DNA of 64,000 nt. Source: Phoronis australis. Taxonomy: Eukaryota; Phoronida; Phoronidae. The notes below the pieces were generated by a model, which searched no databases, was not told the origin of the DNA, and saw only the letters and a list, made by a program, of their open reading frames with translations. The stretch is from the NCBI GenBank assembly GCA_002633005.1, contig NMRA01000611.1, positions 156,674 to 220,673 on the forward strand, in the 5' to 3' direction. This document shows, in pieces, positions 38,101 through 45,910 of the stretch; position 1 is the first letter of the stretch; each line of letters begins with the position of its first letter. The position numbers and the translations under genes were made by a program.

Positions 38101-41100
38101 TCAGCCAAGCCCGTGAATAGGCTCTAGCTTACTTTAATCTATAACGGCGCCATCAAGCCTTTGATGGGCCAAGGAATTTGCTGGACACTCTGGGGTATAC
38201 AGCGTGTGCTTTCTCGTCCACTTGTGTGCAAGTCCTTGTAGCGTAAGATTTACCTTATGTTGTCAAGTGTTCTCATTTAATTGCATTTATTTTTTATTGA
38301 TCTCATTCTAGTCTCAAGTGGACTCCCTGTCTATGCTAGCTCTGGATGCAGAGCAGTTCTACTGGCATTTCTTAGATGACGTCAGCTACAAGTCCATCAT
38401 TGAGATCTTCTTGCTCAACTGTGATCCACGCTGTGTCCTGGCTGAACGCACAGCTACTGTGGCCCAGGCTTTCAGGTAGGACATAGAGACTGTGATGTCT
38501 TTCCTGTAGTTTAAGATGGAGTGACGTTGAAACATGCTGAGACCACTACGATGTTTTCAAGCCGGCAAAAGCCATAATGGAGAATTGTCCCTTCTCTGAC
38601 TCGTAGATAACTTTGTTTCCACATATCTGTCATTAGAAATCTGAAAAATGACGATTATAATGTCTGCGGGTGGACAACATGGAAAATGAGAAAAGGATAA
38701 ATTTAAAATTAATAGAAAATTTGATATTGGAAAAACATCCATTGGTTTATCCATTCAATGAGGCTTCTTCTACTGAATCAATCTTTCCGAGTGCTGGCGT
38801 CATGATTTTGTTAAGCAAAACACAACTTAATCTTTGTACTGTATTGTAGGCTTCTGCGATTGGCTGCTGGTTTCATGCCCCTTACAGGGGTGCAGGTGCA
38901 TGCGAAGACGTTTGAAAAACAACGCTGCTTTATTCAGAGTTACGTGCGGTTGATTGCTCAGTGCACACGTCTGTCCAATAGTCACCTTGGTGCGGTACAA
39001 CTGGTGTTGACCAACCTCTTAACAGACTGTGAGACTGTGCTCAGCTCTGGTAGGTTAGGCGTTGCATTCTGATTGCATGATTTTTTGCTTAGTTAATGCA
39101 CATAATGAAAAAATATTAAAATATTTTGTCATATTTTTCAACTAAAATTTACATCCAAGAAAGTTCTCTTGCATGGTGAGTATGGAGGAACACATTTTAT
39201 AAAATTTTGAATATTCTTTGCACAATTCTGCCTATTTTGTAACAATTTAGTTTGCCTTTGAAAATACAGAATTCTGTGATTCTTAGCATTAACCATACTT
39301 TCAATAGAGTTTACAATTATTCCCTTATCGAGGCTCATAATGCACCGGAAGAGGTCAATTAGTGGAAAGGTCATCAAAATATTAACATGAAATTTCTCCT
39401 ACAGTTTTAAAGAATTCCTTTTCGTATTGGTAAACGGGTTGCTGTCAGTAACTTCCCATAACAATTCTAGTAATACACAGGCACAGAGTCCGTTATTGTC
39501 ACGCCGTGATAATAATCTTTCTAGTTATTGCTGTAATTATTTTTGACATGCACCAAGTTGGGGCAAAATGTTTTCTGATCTGTGTATTGGTAGACAGTAG
39601 TTTTGCCATGTCTTAAGGCAATGGTTTAGCACTTACTCTCGATGTTATGGAAATCAATCTGAGTCTTACGTTGATTCCATGTTTGCTACCTTGGCAAACG
39701 AACTGCATAAATTTACATTTGTCATGTTCAACTTACTTGTTTGCAACTAAATCTTTTGTGTCAGTTTTTGAAGCTCATTAAAATCAAGACAATGTGAAAG
39801 GCTGCTACTTGTTCTAGTTCAATTTTTAAAATTTGGTTTGGTCACATCAGAAGTATTCTGAAGTTTTTCGTTGTTTTCATGATTTTGATTATCTCAATTT
39901 CTGTTAGTATGCAGCTGGTACCATGTTTGTTTAAACTTGAGGAAATTATACATTGCTCAAAAAAATTAATATGCTGTACTATATATTAAATCCCTGGCTT
40001 CAGTAGTGAACAACCAGGGCAAATTTGTGTCTGAAAATTCATCCAAAATTATTTGATCAAATTTTACAAATGAAATGCAGCAGCTGTAAAATCTTCTGGA
40101 CGGTCTTCATACTTTAGGTGAGGTCAATAAAACTTCCTCTGTCTTTTCCCATAGTTATCAAGTAAGAGTTGCCTCAAAGAACACCGTCTTCATTTCAGTC
40201 AACAGTGGTCACCCAGAACCATCCAATTGTGTTGCTGTGATGGGTGACATAACGTGTCTACTGAACACTTGTGATCCGAATGACACAGTCATCTCGTCTG
40301 TCTTGACGACCATCATCCAATGGCTGGAGTCGTCGCCGTGCAGCGTCCTGTTACTACCGACGATCAGTGCTGTAACCAAAACACTGACCTCCATACCAAT
40401 GATTGTGCAGATCACGGAAAGTTGCATTGAGAGCCATCTCAATTCTGGTGAGTCTTCACTGTCTGATTCTTGTGCCATGGATCCAGAGGGTTGCCTAGAG
40501 TATCCCTGCTGATTCACCTTTGCTGGAGTAGAGGGATCTATGTTATAATCTATATATCTATGGTATAACCCCCTACTTATATTTCAACATCCCTGTTTTG
40601 AATTTTTTTTCTCAAGGATAGTACCCCACCTACTTAGAAGTACCAACTGAAAAACGAATTTCAATTTTTTCTAAATGAGCAAATTTGGGCTTCACTTAGT
40701 GTTTGACTAATTCATGTTCTTTGTTTAATTTGTGAAGCACTGTGCTATTGTTGCTACACATTCATCTTCCGTCAAAAAGTTTGAAGTTTTGATTTAGACC
40801 ATGAATTTACGATCGCGAAATTGGTGTCAACTTCTTTTTCATTACTCAAATAAGAAGTGGTCTCTGGGCTTGGAGAGAGCTGACCGTTATTAGTTGAGAC
40901 CATGTTCTGCACCTAAAATGATCGTCTTATCTGACTGTCTTATGAATGAGTTGAGAGCAGTTTTATAGTGACAAGTGTTCTTTTATGGAATGCAGGTTTA
41001 TAAAAAGCTTCTGAATGAACTGTTTCTGAAGATTATAAAGTTCAAAGGGTTTTCAATAGGCAATATGTATTTAATTAAATAGCTTTTGTGATATTGCTAC

Positions 41101-44100
41101 TTTATGTTTGCTTATCTCGCATACAAACAAGACTGAATATTATGTTTTTGTGGGACCCTGTGCTAATTGTTCACACTAACAGTTGCCATAATTGCTATCA
41201 GTTTGACGAAGTGCTCTTTTTCTCACCAGGGTCAGTAGACTGGGCACCTGTACTTATGTTCTTGGACATTCCACAACAGTGTGAGGATGACTACCTGTCT
41301 GAGTGTCTCACAAAGGAGTGCTACCTGACTGTGTTTACCCGTGTTCTCCACCAGCTGTCTCTGTGTGAGAGTCTGACTGATGAAAAAGCACAGCTTGTCT
41401 CGCTCGTCGAGTGGACCATCAAGATTAAACCAAGGTCAGTGCTGATTTAATGGTGCTTGTAATGACATGCATAAGCCGTAATTTTATGGAGTTGATTTGC
41501 CTGACAATAGCCCGAATCTAAATTGACTGACCGTGCTTGATAACCTGTCGATGAGACTGAGGGGGTCTTGTACAAGAGAGGTGGTAGACATGCTGCCCAC
41601 TTTGGTGTGAATTTTGCACCGTCGGGTATCGTCTTGGTGGGTATTTTGACTGCAAAATCGATGATATCAGACTAAATTTGGCAAAAGTGCTATTGGTTTG
41701 GGCACTCAAGACAAGTTTTCCCAGATGTTGTGTTGGTCTGGATTTTGAGTGAAGTGTGTATCTGAGAGTCTACAACTGCAGCAATCAATGTACTCCACTA
41801 GGCATTTGATTAGAAGCACTAAATTCCAAATTAAGTACATGCAAGGTTAATGACAGTCAAAGCCCAAAGCCCAGCCTCCAAAGTTGAACTTGAAATACGA
41901 GTCTTAATTTGTCGAATTTGTGCTTTGTACAATAATTGTACAATTAACATATGAGTACGGAATCCAAGTTTTCCCCTTTAGGATTCCTAGAATCAATCTT
42001 CAAATTTAAACTTGAAATTTGAGTTCAACTCTGAAGTATGTAGCTTCACATTTGAAATGATCAAGTGTGGAGTAGAATGTACTTGGACTAGGTATTCATG
42101 CTGCTGTGTAAATGGTGATTTGCAAAGTCAAACATGCTCATCTCGAGTTCATGCTTACATAGAACACAAAATATCAAAATCAGTGTCATGTTTGAAATCA
42201 GAATGGACTGTGAGCCCTAGTTACCGTTACTAGGTTTAAAGCATTACTACGGTTGGTAAGGCTTACCATGAGTTGCGTGTTGTCTTGCAGCTCGGCCAAC
42301 GAGGCCAAGCTGATCCTGTGGTTCCACAAAGTGTCCCAGCTGTGTCTTCGTCAGGCCCAGCACCACTGTAATGCCAGGCCCCTGCTGGAGCTGTTTATAC
42401 CGGCTGTGGTACTACTTGGGGAGGACAAGTCCACAGCTGGCTTTCTAGGCACTCTGGGGTTGGGCAAGAGGTCACAACTGTCCATACGGTGAGACATTAT
42501 TTAGTATTATGCTGCCTTGTAGCAGCAGGAGTTAATGACTTATTAAGATAATTAACTCACACCAGAGTCACACATTCAAGTGCTGGTTACGGTTATGTTC
42601 GACAGTAGAAAAATAATCTAAATTCGGCAAACTTCGGAACATCATACCTGAGGAATGACTGATCAGATTAGTGGGCTTTATATTACGTACACTGTTTTAC
42701 AATTTTAAAACCTGTTAGGAATAATTTAAAATGATCCATTTTTGCAAGAAGGGCTATCCATATTACTTTTTATGAAGTAATTCAAGTGCTCCGTAAAACA
42801 AAATGATTTAGAAAACTGCTGTGTTGTTTTTGAGATTTTATCTTGAATAACTATATCAAACAAAATTTGGTCGTGTTATTGATGTGGCTGTTTGCTAAGA
42901 ATGCACCTTTTTTCCTAGATTTTAGTAACAAACACATGGACAAGTGACCCATTGAATGGCAGATTTTTTTGTGTGGCAGATTGGCATGAGGTCAAAATCA
43001 AAATCTTCAGGCATTCTACTTTCAGAAAATGTATACTGGCCTATTATCTACAAAACCATAAATTTAACTATAAGTCTTTTAGTTAAATTTATGGTTTTGT
43101 AGATAATAGGTCGATTGTACTGACTTGTTAATATAAGGTCCTATGTAATCTTAACTCTGTTGTTTTAACAACTGATGACAAATGACGTTCTTCGATATTT
43201 TGCTTTTGATGGTATGGGGTTTTGTCATACTGATGCTTTATGCGTGCGCTTTGTATTCTATGTGGTTGATGTAATTATGGTTACCATAGTTCTCCACTAA
43301 TTTGGAATGCTCATTTCGCAAACTTGAAATTATTTGAAAAAAAGTTATTTAATTTGTTCTTCACTTGTTTTGCGTGAGTCTATGTGGCAGGAATTTCTTG
43401 CCTCACCTAGTTCATGCATGGTCAGTTCACGCATGGTCAGTTCACGCATGGTCAGTTTTGCAACCAAAGCCCTATCTTTAATGCAATACACACCTTTTTA
43501 ACTGTGTTAATAAGGTCTGACCACTGTATACTCACCGTTTCATTCATTCATTCACATGTGATATCTCATGCAAACACTCTGTGAAAGGAATTGTTGACGA
43601 AGCTTCGTTACTCAGTTAATTTCATTTTATTTCATATACTCAGACTACCCGAAAACTGTATTTAGTTATCTCATGCAAAATAAGTGGACAAAGAATTACC
43701 ATAGGTTGTGCAGCAACTGTACATTCCTTGCAGTTGCCTGGGAGACTTACTAACGGCATTGTTATTTCCATTCCAGGTTTCGCTTGTTTTGCAAGAGCTT
43801 GTCCATGTTTCTTCTCGCTCAGCTTCCTAACGACAGTTCAGTCCGCTTCGACGCTCAGGCTCCGGGTCATGTCAGTAAATCTGTGACAGGCATTGCCAGG
43901 CCCACGCAAAAAGCTCTTCAGGCTATGGCAGGTCTTCTGGGATTGAAGGGCAAAAAGGAATACAGGACTTTTGTGACAACCATTGATTTTGTGTCAAATT
44001 ATACTAACGATCGTAATCATTCGCTCAACGAGGTTCTGCTGTTCATTTCTCATTTAGCATCCGTGTTGTTCTCTGAAGTTAAATATTTATCAGTTCTGAG

Positions 44101-44131
44101 ACCTGCACCTCAGTATAGCAGCGAGTGTTGA
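109..44131 (+). CDS. EPG5: EPG5, ectopic P granules protein 5 homologue (C-terminal part, 29 exons)
   Basis: EPG5 is a large Rab7 effector that tethers autophagosomes to late endosomes and lysosomes before fusion. I identify it from the exon series read in order. The block [21 protein letters not shown] followed by an [17 protein letters not shown] stretch, the helix around [12 protein letters not shown], the pair [12 protein letters not shown] / [11 protein letters not shown], LLGxxGLGKRS near the end and the terminal EVKYLSVLR all match the order known in vertebrate EPG5. All exon junctions except the 5' edge of exon 5 are GT..AG and phase-consistent. About 1,600 residues are encoded here against about 2,580 in the human protein, so roughly the N-terminal third lies left of the window. 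The 18-kb intron 13263-31234 hosts five antisense collagen genes; most other introns are 0.1-3.3 kb. Exon coordinates are given in the block entries. Confidence 0.93.
1377..1815. repeat. 60-bp minisatellite in an EPG5 intron
   Basis: At least six units begin with TATCTCATAGGGGGAGCCAG-like sequence, at 1436, 1496, 1556, 1616, 1670 and 1734. The first three intervals are exactly 60 bases; the later ones are 54-64 with small insertions. A degenerate unit precedes them and the array fades out near 1815-1910. Confidence 0.85.
2317..2802 (+). CDS. EPG5: EPG5 exon 5 (5' boundary unresolved)
   Basis: An open frame ends at AAG/gtatat, position 2802, in phase 0 and joins the next exon at 3414. The part [13 protein letters not shown] to NLDQTVK has the pattern of the EPG5 segment that carries a PWFAYFVLL stretch. 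The left edge is uncertain. The previous exon ends in phase 0 at 2121, but the best polypyrimidine acceptor, TCTTTTCTTATTAG at about 2487-2500, would need phase 1. The real exon may start downstream of 2317, or a small extra exon may be missing between 2122 and 2550. The 5' half of the open frame is weakly supported. Confidence 0.6.
3414..9136 (+). CDS. EPG5: EPG5 exons 6-13
   Basis: Exons 3414-3577, 4590-4726, 5414-5504, 6465-6588, 6985-7123, 7750-7921, 8396-8486 and 9059-9136, all GT..AG with matching phases. This is the most diagnostic part of the gene. It holds [20 protein letters not shown], then PVIDG, then [20 protein letters not shown] with a run of four histidines, an acidic/serine linker, [37 protein letters not shown] and the segment ending [11 protein letters not shown]. 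The order and spacing agree with vertebrate EPG5. The exon 12 donor is followed by a 31-bp duplicate of itself. A foldback transposon sits in the intron before exon 7. Confidence 0.92.
4014..4442 (+). mobile_element. Foldback element with Penelope-type coding fragment
   Basis: Inverted arms of about 120 bases run inward from 4014 and end at 4409; both outer ends read GATCAAGTTTGAGTC and both contain ACTTACAAAA(A)TTAGCGACG. Between the arms a plus-strand frame reads [20 protein letters not shown] then SLNKRGG and LSHVWD. This pattern is known from the C-terminal GIY-YIG region of Penelope-like retroelements. The 12-base sequence GAATTACCTTCT stands on both sides (4002-4013 and 4443-4454) and is a likely target-site duplication. 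The right end carries a 33-base extension beyond the arm. The element is too short to be autonomous. Confidence 0.7.
5561..5689. repeat. Recent 68-bp tandem duplication in an EPG5 intron
   Basis: A block starting ACTGCATGTTTAGAAGGC is repeated after 68 bases and the two copies match almost completely over about 60 bases. It is non-coding. Confidence 0.9.
8475..8530 (+). repeat. EPG5: Duplicated splice-donor segment after EPG5 exon 12
   Basis: The sequence GACGCAGGTGAGTT at the exon 12 donor (exon end 8486) occurs again 31 bases downstream. Use of the second donor would add 31 bases with an in-frame TGA, so the first is the functional site and the second a decoy or nonsense-mediated-decay isoform donor. 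Confidence 0.75.
9451..9524. mobile_element. Short palindromic element, GAACCAGTTT family, copy 1
   Basis: The arms GGTCCCTACATTCTGAGAAC and their complement near 9500-9524 flank a short centre. Both arms contain GAGAACCAGTTT. A second copy lies at 31401-31490 and a half copy at 45735. Confidence 0.6.
10166..13262 (+). CDS. EPG5: EPG5 exons 14-17
   Basis: Exons 10166-10383, 10994-11165, 12634-12828 and 13131-13262. Junction phases are 2, 0, 0 and 0, with no internal stop. The first exon encodes a charged, arginine- and glutamate-rich helix ([20 protein letters not shown]). The second, third and fourth encode helical repeats ([59 protein letters not shown]). The last donor, GAG/gtaagg at 13262, opens the 18-kb intron that contains the collagen cluster. 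Confidence 0.9.
13862..14515 (-). CDS. Collagen gene A: short type II membrane collagen with hydrophobic C-tail
   Basis: A single-exon gene of 217 residues from the Met at 14515. An in-frame upstream ATG at 14542 would add nine residues. The later Met is preferred because it aligns with the start of the other copies ([11 protein letters not shown] against [11 protein letters not shown]). In order: short basic cytosolic part; membrane segment [20 protein letters not shown]; a short linker, since most of the coiled coil of the long paralogues is missing; sequon NQT; furin-type site SRQKR; one Cys; 16 uninterrupted Gly-X-Y triplets; a TADDFQKVL helix shared with the long forms; then the new hydrophobic tail [16 protein letters not shown]. 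The cysteine-rich C-terminal domain is absent and no remnant of it is seen downstream. Paired with gene B. Confidence 0.85.
   Translation of the reverse strand: MNEPLTKVKHGRHYTAHMMVILALVLLIALASFGLAIYVLFEEQHLKDRSPTKNGFQDQLKDNEVVELNLEKKFDWLLSAYRTKETKITSDKAESGVNQTAPISRQKRAANDPSGGVTPHPQCLQGPPGRDGLNGLDGYPGSQGPPGPQGPPGQQGEPGLQGPPGERGHPGASSMTADDFQKVLGIVLSRSSSIKNKAGSWGIISLVLLVRYFIPLE
14556..14600 (-). promoter_or_regulatory. Core promoter of collagen gene A
   Basis: On the minus strand TTCAGTCAAC (14556-14565) acts as an initiator-like element, with an AT-rich TTTATCAT about 30 bases upstream. The TATA match is weak; the initiator is shared with genes B and E. Confidence 0.45.
15060..18235. repeat. 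Degenerate dispersed repeat family (CACCTAGTGGC core), ending at an assembly gap
   Basis: Short landmarks recur in the same order: TCATGAAATTTGGCA-like, then TTAAGGAG.. or GAGAAGAGCAC.., then a CCATTTTTGG-like box, then (G)CCACCTAGTGGCAATTTT, then a T-rich stretch followed by GCCTCT(T/G)TATC. Landmarks are seen near 15410-15510, 15540-15620, 17540-17700 and 18120-18230. Units are near 200 bases but strongly diverged. The assembly gap follows directly, as expected where such units are more alike. Confidence 0.55.
18236..18372. other. Assembly gap (N run)
   Basis: 137 ambiguous bases. Open frames reported through it have no meaning. Confidence 1.
19311..19643. mobile_element. Possible MITE 3' of collagen gene B
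   Basis: GGTCCTTTCATACT at the left and AGTGTGAAAGAGCC at the right are imperfect inverted ends. The segment interrupts the 3' flank that genes A and B otherwise share (TTTTCTGTCCACTTG on one side, CAGCAAACAAGTTC on the other). No target duplication is clear. Confidence 0.35.
19715..20428 (-). CDS. Collagen gene B: short type II membrane collagen with hydrophobic C-tail
   Basis: A single-exon gene of 237 residues starting [11 protein letters not shown]. Membrane segment [20 protein letters not shown]; a coiled-coil segment ([20 protein letters not shown]); sequon NQT; furin-type site SRQRR; a CQC motif; then about 18 Gly-X-Y triplets. One glycine of the triple helix is replaced by cysteine (GLD-CPR-GPP, a GGC to TGC change). 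After the collagen comes the family helix (MQDWQRVF), then ISSSSG and a hydrophobic tail [17 protein letters not shown]. As in gene A, the cysteine-rich domain is missing. A minimal ATG-TGA upstream frame stands at 20450-20455. Confidence 0.86.
   Translation of the reverse strand: MKEPRTEVKHGRHHMVYMMVILALVLLLAVVSFGLAIYVVFEVQHLKDKIPITNDGFQDQLKDNKLLITVNDQLFKFKQNENQLKIRLSLIEREIEWLIRAFTEKELEANQTTMSRQRRAASNSSGGETHPCQCPQGPSGSPGFPGPQGLPGPVGLEGLPGLPGKDGLNGTQGPPGKDGLDCPRGPPGVNMTMQDWQRVFCARISSSSGISHMQNKADCWGIIKLIAVVLVRYTIPF
20469..20513 (-). promoter_or_regulatory. Core promoter of collagen gene B
   Basis: The initiator-like TAGTCAAC (20469-20476) matches gene A at the same distance from the ATG. The AT-rich TTTAATCATTTA lies about 30 bases upstream in place of a clear TATA box. 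Confidence 0.4.
20870..21700. repeat. Degenerate CACCTAGTGGC-family repeats
   Basis: The same landmarks as in 15060-18235, for example GCCACCTATTGGCC near 21568 and GTTGTTATTAAGGAAC near 21135. At least four diverged units. Confidence 0.5.
22747..22752 (-). terminator. Poly(A) signal of collagen gene C
   Basis: AATAAA on the minus strand (TTTATT on the plus strand), 85 bases after the stop. Confidence 0.6.
22837..24018 (-). CDS. Collagen gene C: type II membrane short-chain collagen, C4-like
   Basis: A single-exon gene of 393 residues. Cytosolic [11 protein letters not shown]; membrane segment near residues 18-40 ([19 protein letters not shown]); coiled coil near 72-110 ([20 protein letters not shown]); sequon NQT and furin-type site SRQRR near 130-138; Cys then seven Gly-X-Y triplets; a short helix ([13 protein letters not shown]); then about 190 residues with conserved cysteines ([50 protein letters not shown], ending CVICTK). 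This last part is the domain of proteins named short-chain collagen C4-like in invertebrates. Its function is unknown; an extracellular or cell-surface role is inferred from the layout. Confidence 0.92.
   Translation of the reverse strand: MKESETEVKRGTHYNAPVIVVMAMFVLLAVVSFGLAIYILSEVQQLQDRTASKNGFQSWLKEDEQAEIQTTDLYSQLTKLKQENNRLKVGLSLTEMKTERRFRMMHAMILSRHDYDINSTPIKTNTKLNQTLISRQRRAADDPTTGEVTQTQCLQGPPGRDGRDGERGPPGTDGINAEELKKVLSTFQETTLSALKIKSEVKYLNGTTSGAVYIRWGRTTCPDTSTLLYDGIAAGSSYSHSGGGSEKLCLPHKPQWGLYQDGFQSNSYIYGSEYEEKSNKVFSRKNANDAGINDHDVPCAVCYTPSRASQLMIPAWRDCPATWTKEYSGYLMAERYSHHRSSFTCVDEAPEVIPGGSPNQNGALFYNVEAKCGSLPCPNYVDGRELTCVICTK
24066..24104 (-). promoter_or_regulatory. Core promoter of collagen gene C
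   Basis: On the minus strand GTTTATAAATT (24095-24104) stands about 30 bases before TTCAGTCCA (24066-24074). TATA and initiator spacing is canonical; the ATG follows about 50 bases later. Confidence 0.6.
25100..26296 (-). CDS. Collagen gene D: type II membrane short-chain collagen, C4-like
   Basis: A single-exon gene of 398 residues, [11 protein letters not shown] start. Membrane segment [20 protein letters not shown]; coiled coil ([20 protein letters not shown]); sequon NQT; furin-type site FFRQRR; Cys and eight Gly-X-Y triplets (three GRD in a row); helix [15 protein letters not shown]; then the cysteine-rich C-terminal domain ending CVVCTK. The closest relative in the window is gene F on the other strand, 33 kb away. 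The likeness covers the coding region and at least 300 bases upstream, including the promoter. Confidence 0.92.
   Translation of the reverse strand: MKEKDTEVKDGRQAPAAVILSLVSLLFASISFGLAIYIALDVQHRQESTTTTHNDGFHDWVRKTELAEFKITIYTDLLNLKREHNRLKAYVFQTEMKTERQLRFMRAILSSKSGQVPTTITPHHVDTGLNQTTPFFRQRRAANDPTTGEGFNSQCIQGPPGRDGRDGRDGQPGPPGVNGITTDDLQKVLSTFQESMLQAQKTKTDVKYHNGTESGAVYTRWGRTTCPQMSKLLYKGVAAGSDHGQSGGGSEKLCLPHDPQWGKYQDGFQSQSYIYGAEYEINGAKVFAKKNANDANLWQHDVPCAVCYTPSRASQLMIPAWRECPATWTKEYSGYLMAEHYSHHRSSFNCVDEAPEVVPGGSTNQNGALFYHVEAKCGSLPCPNYVDGRELTCVVCTK
26343..26383 (-). promoter_or_regulatory. Core promoter of collagen gene D
   Basis: AGTATATTCTC (26373-26383, minus strand) lies about 25 bases before CAGTCAGACAAC (26343-26354). 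The whole block is shared with gene F, as is an upstream AATATAAGAGGTGCATCTGC. Confidence 0.55.
28492..29679 (-). CDS. Collagen gene E: type II membrane short-chain collagen, C4-like
   Basis: A single-exon gene of 395 residues starting [11 protein letters not shown]. Membrane segment [20 protein letters not shown]; coiled coil ([20 protein letters not shown]); sequon NQT; furin-type site SRQRR followed by SADN; Cys; seven Gly-X-Y triplets; helix [14 protein letters not shown]-terminal cysteine-rich domain with the same cysteine framework as C and D, ending CVVCTK. Closest to gene C in its collagen length and the first part of the domain. It is the first of the five minus-strand genes in the direction of their transcription. 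Confidence 0.92.
   Translation of the reverse strand: MRQSETKDKHGRRYTASVVAILAGFLLLALVSFGLAIYVLFEVQQLQDKTVKKYDVFQDKLKDNILVEHQTTLYSELAKLKEENNRLQIRLSLTEIKTERRLRIMHATILSKHGNDIINNTPDKNNLDRNQTTPISRQRRSADNPNTGDVTQSRCLQGPPGRDGRDGQRGPPGADGMKAEELKRVLSIFQETTLSALKAKPEVKYLNGTAGGAVYTRWGRTTCPATSTLLYDGIVASSYYSHSGGGSEKLCLPHDPQWGKYKDGFQSNSFIHGTEYETHVFNVFSLVNANGANLNDHNAPCAVCYTPSRASQLMIPAWRECPATWTKEYSGYLMAGHYSHHKSSFNCVDEAPEVISGGEPNTNGALFYNVEAHCGALPCPNYVNGRELTCVVCTK
29695..29734 (-). promoter_or_regulatory. Core promoter of collagen gene E
   Basis: TTTATATAAT (29725-29734) stands about 30 bases before TTCAGTCAAC (29695-29704) on the minus strand; the ATG follows after about 20 bases. This is the clearest TATA plus initiator of the cluster. 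Confidence 0.65.
30200..31000. repeat. Degenerate CACCTAGTGGC-family repeats
   Basis: Landmarks at about 30390 (CCCCCTACTGGCAATTTTT), 30560-30600 (GCCTCTCTATCTGCC) and 30990 (GCCATCTAATGGC), spaced near 200 bases. They lie just before EPG5 exon 18. Confidence 0.5.
31235..36894 (+). CDS. EPG5: EPG5 exons 18-23
   Basis: Exons 31235-31316, 32207-32346, 33118-33316, 34896-35066, 36215-36390 and 36688-36894. Phases are 1, 0, 1, 1, 0 and 0, and every join keeps the frame open. Recognisable parts are [51 protein letters not shown] and the exon with [20 protein letters not shown], which resembles the vertebrate stretch around LPWEKL. The first exon resumes the protein after the 18-kb intron, so the nested collagen genes do not interrupt the EPG5 frame. 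A hAT-like MITE lies in the intron before 34896. Confidence 0.9.
31401..31490. mobile_element. Short palindromic element, GAACCAGTTT family, copy 2
   Basis: Ends CACTCAT (31401) and ATGAGTG (31490) are inverted. The arms share TTTTAGAACCAGTTT / AAACTGGTTCTCAAAAT. Non-coding, about 90 bases, in the EPG5 intron after exon 18. Confidence 0.6.
34464..34761. mobile_element. hAT-like MITE
   Basis: About 298 bases with ends CAAGGAGTGTA and TACACTCCTT(G), the terminal similarity continuing over GTATAGGAGAGTTCACT. GATGCAAT stands on both sides (34456-34463 and 34762-34769), an 8-base target duplication as made by hAT transposases. No coding capacity. It contains the single ambiguous base at 34697. 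Confidence 0.75.
35480..35960. repeat. Degenerate CACCTAGTGGC-family repeats
   Basis: GCGCCACCTAGTAGCC (35561), GCGCCTTCTAGTGG (35661), CCCACTAGTGGCAATTT (35809) and GCGCCATCTAGTGGCC (35921) mark three to four units in the EPG5 intron after exon 21. Confidence 0.55.
38312..44131 (+). CDS. EPG5: EPG5 exons 24-29 with the C-terminus
   Basis: Exons 38312-38475, 38850-39049, 40199-40447, 41230-41434, 42291-42488 and 43777-44131, phases 2, 1, 1, 2, 2, then stop. The final two exons carry the conserved end of EPG5: [20 protein letters not shown], then [17 protein letters not shown], and a last stretch ending [18 protein letters not shown]. Vertebrate EPG5 ends near an equivalent PEVHYL..R motif, so the protein here is about nine residues longer. 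The first intron is 374 bases; the others are 0.8-1.3 kb. Confidence 0.92.
43040..43110. repeat. Perfect 31-bp hairpin
   Basis: The left arm 43040-43070 (starts CCTATTATCTAC) and right arm 43080-43110 are exact complements around a 9-base loop. AT-rich, in the last EPG5 intron. Confidence 0.9.
43411..43455. repeat. 15-bp tandem repeat, three copies
   Basis: TTCA(T/C)GCATGGTCAG three times in the last EPG5 intron. Confidence 0.9.
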
Positions 44132-45910
44132 ATTCAATGTGTCATTGTGTGGTAGGGTATTCGTGCCTTTTATTCAGCTACCAGTGGTGTGAGCTGACTT
44201 GTTATCTTGACATGGTACACATTGCATAATGGGGATTTTGGAAGGGAGGTTTGCCTTGTATTTTGCTGGTCATTTAATGTAGTTTTTCAATAACAAAGGG
44301 AACACAATTGTGTGGTTTCGTTCTCCTCTCGTGACCATAAAATCTGCATGACTGTGTCTCTAAACATTTCATTTGATATCTGACAAAAGATGCTTTTCAG
44401 TAATTGGTAGTACAATATATTTTTGCCACAGAAATGAGCTAGCTGCGACAATGAAAAGTAGAATTAATTTACCTGCTATCCTCCAGATCTTGGATCAGTG
44501 AGGTAAACAAACAATATAACAGTATTTTTTAAGAGAGGCCTTAGTAAGCATTTTTCCAGAAGTTCATGACGGACTTAGTACGGGTGAGAATTTAAACCAA
44601 AACCCAATTAAATTTGTGAACTGAAGCACAACTTTCAATTATTTCATTCCCTGCGAGCAATCTGGGCTGCAAACAGTCAACGGGCATCGTTAGTAATGTT
44701 TTGTGACAGGATGGTGTGTCCAATCCCACTAATTTTGGACATAAATAATCGCCAAATGGACATTTTTTCATTTCTCAAGGATTTATTACATGGTTTTGAG
44801 TGCCCCCTATCCGAAAAAATTGTCTCATGGGCGTTATGGTATAGAACTTGGGACAACCAATCATTAGTCAGCTTCCATTTTGTTAAGGGTGAAAAGTCCT
44901 CAGAAAATTGTTTTCCTTTGGTTTGTGATATAAGGAACGGATGTGGTGTTGCATTTGTGCTGGTTGTGACAATTAGTATTTGACCTTGACTGTAACTTTT
45001 AATAAATTTTTGTCAGTATTGTGAGATAACTAGTGACGACTTGCACTTCCAGGAAATGAATTTATTTAAAACCACGATTGTAAACCATGTTCTGGTGTCA
45101 AAAATGACTTTCTTCACAATCGTGTGTGCTCCTCCAAAGCTGTGGCGTTCTGTTATATTTTGGTTCTGTTAAAATTGGTTGCAGTTAAACACGTGGAATT
45201 TACCGACAGCCATACTTCTTCGGCAGCTGAAACTCCTAACATGGCGAGCAAACTTTTAGAGTCTGCTATGAATAGTGATGTCATTTCTTCTTGATCCTAG
45301 AAGTCACTTCTAATCTGTTTGAGGAAAAAGCTGCAACTGTATACTGTAATGTTACCTTGTTTTTTGACGAGAGTACCCTCTCAATGATATAGACAGAGCT
45401 TTAATTCAATAAATATTTACTCAAGATTTAGTTCATGTTTGCTGAAAATTAGTAACTGTTTGCATCATAAATATTTCAGTTGTTGGTTTTGTATCGGTGC
45501 TCATTGTCGATTCTAATTTGTGCAATAAATGGAGTATTGAAGATTACATGGTTATCTCTTTTCTTTCCATTTTATGTAAAAATTACTTTCATTTTATGTG
45601 AATTGATTTTCGACAGATTTCTTCTTACACTTCCATCAAATTCTGAAAAGTAACTAAATCTCTTTGACAATTTAAAAAGTGTAACATATCCTTGAATTTA
45701 TTGTAAAATCAGAAATAGTCCGACGCAATGTGCCCACATTTTGAGAACAAGTTTTCTCCACTGAATAACAGCATTGAATGAGGTTTGAATTGTACATTTT
45801 GTGTAACTGAATATTGTAATATTCTGTTTTTACATGGAATCTTGCTTTCTAATTCTAAATTTTTGTGTGGTCGTTCATCAAGCACTGTGACAACAAAGTG
45901 AATAAAACTT
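44132..45910 (+). other. EPG5 3' UTR with candidate poly(A) signals
   Basis: No coding signal is seen after the EPG5 stop. AATAAA hexamers on the plus strand lie at 45001-45006, 45408-45413, 45524-45529 and 45901-45906. The 45524 and 45901 sites are the most likely ends by position, but nothing in the sequence decides between them. A part copy of the GAACCAGTTT palindrome family lies at 45735-45770. Confidence 0.45.

Noticed and set aside
43040-43110. Rho-independent terminator
   Set aside because: The genome is eukaryotic and the stem is AT-rich without a role there.
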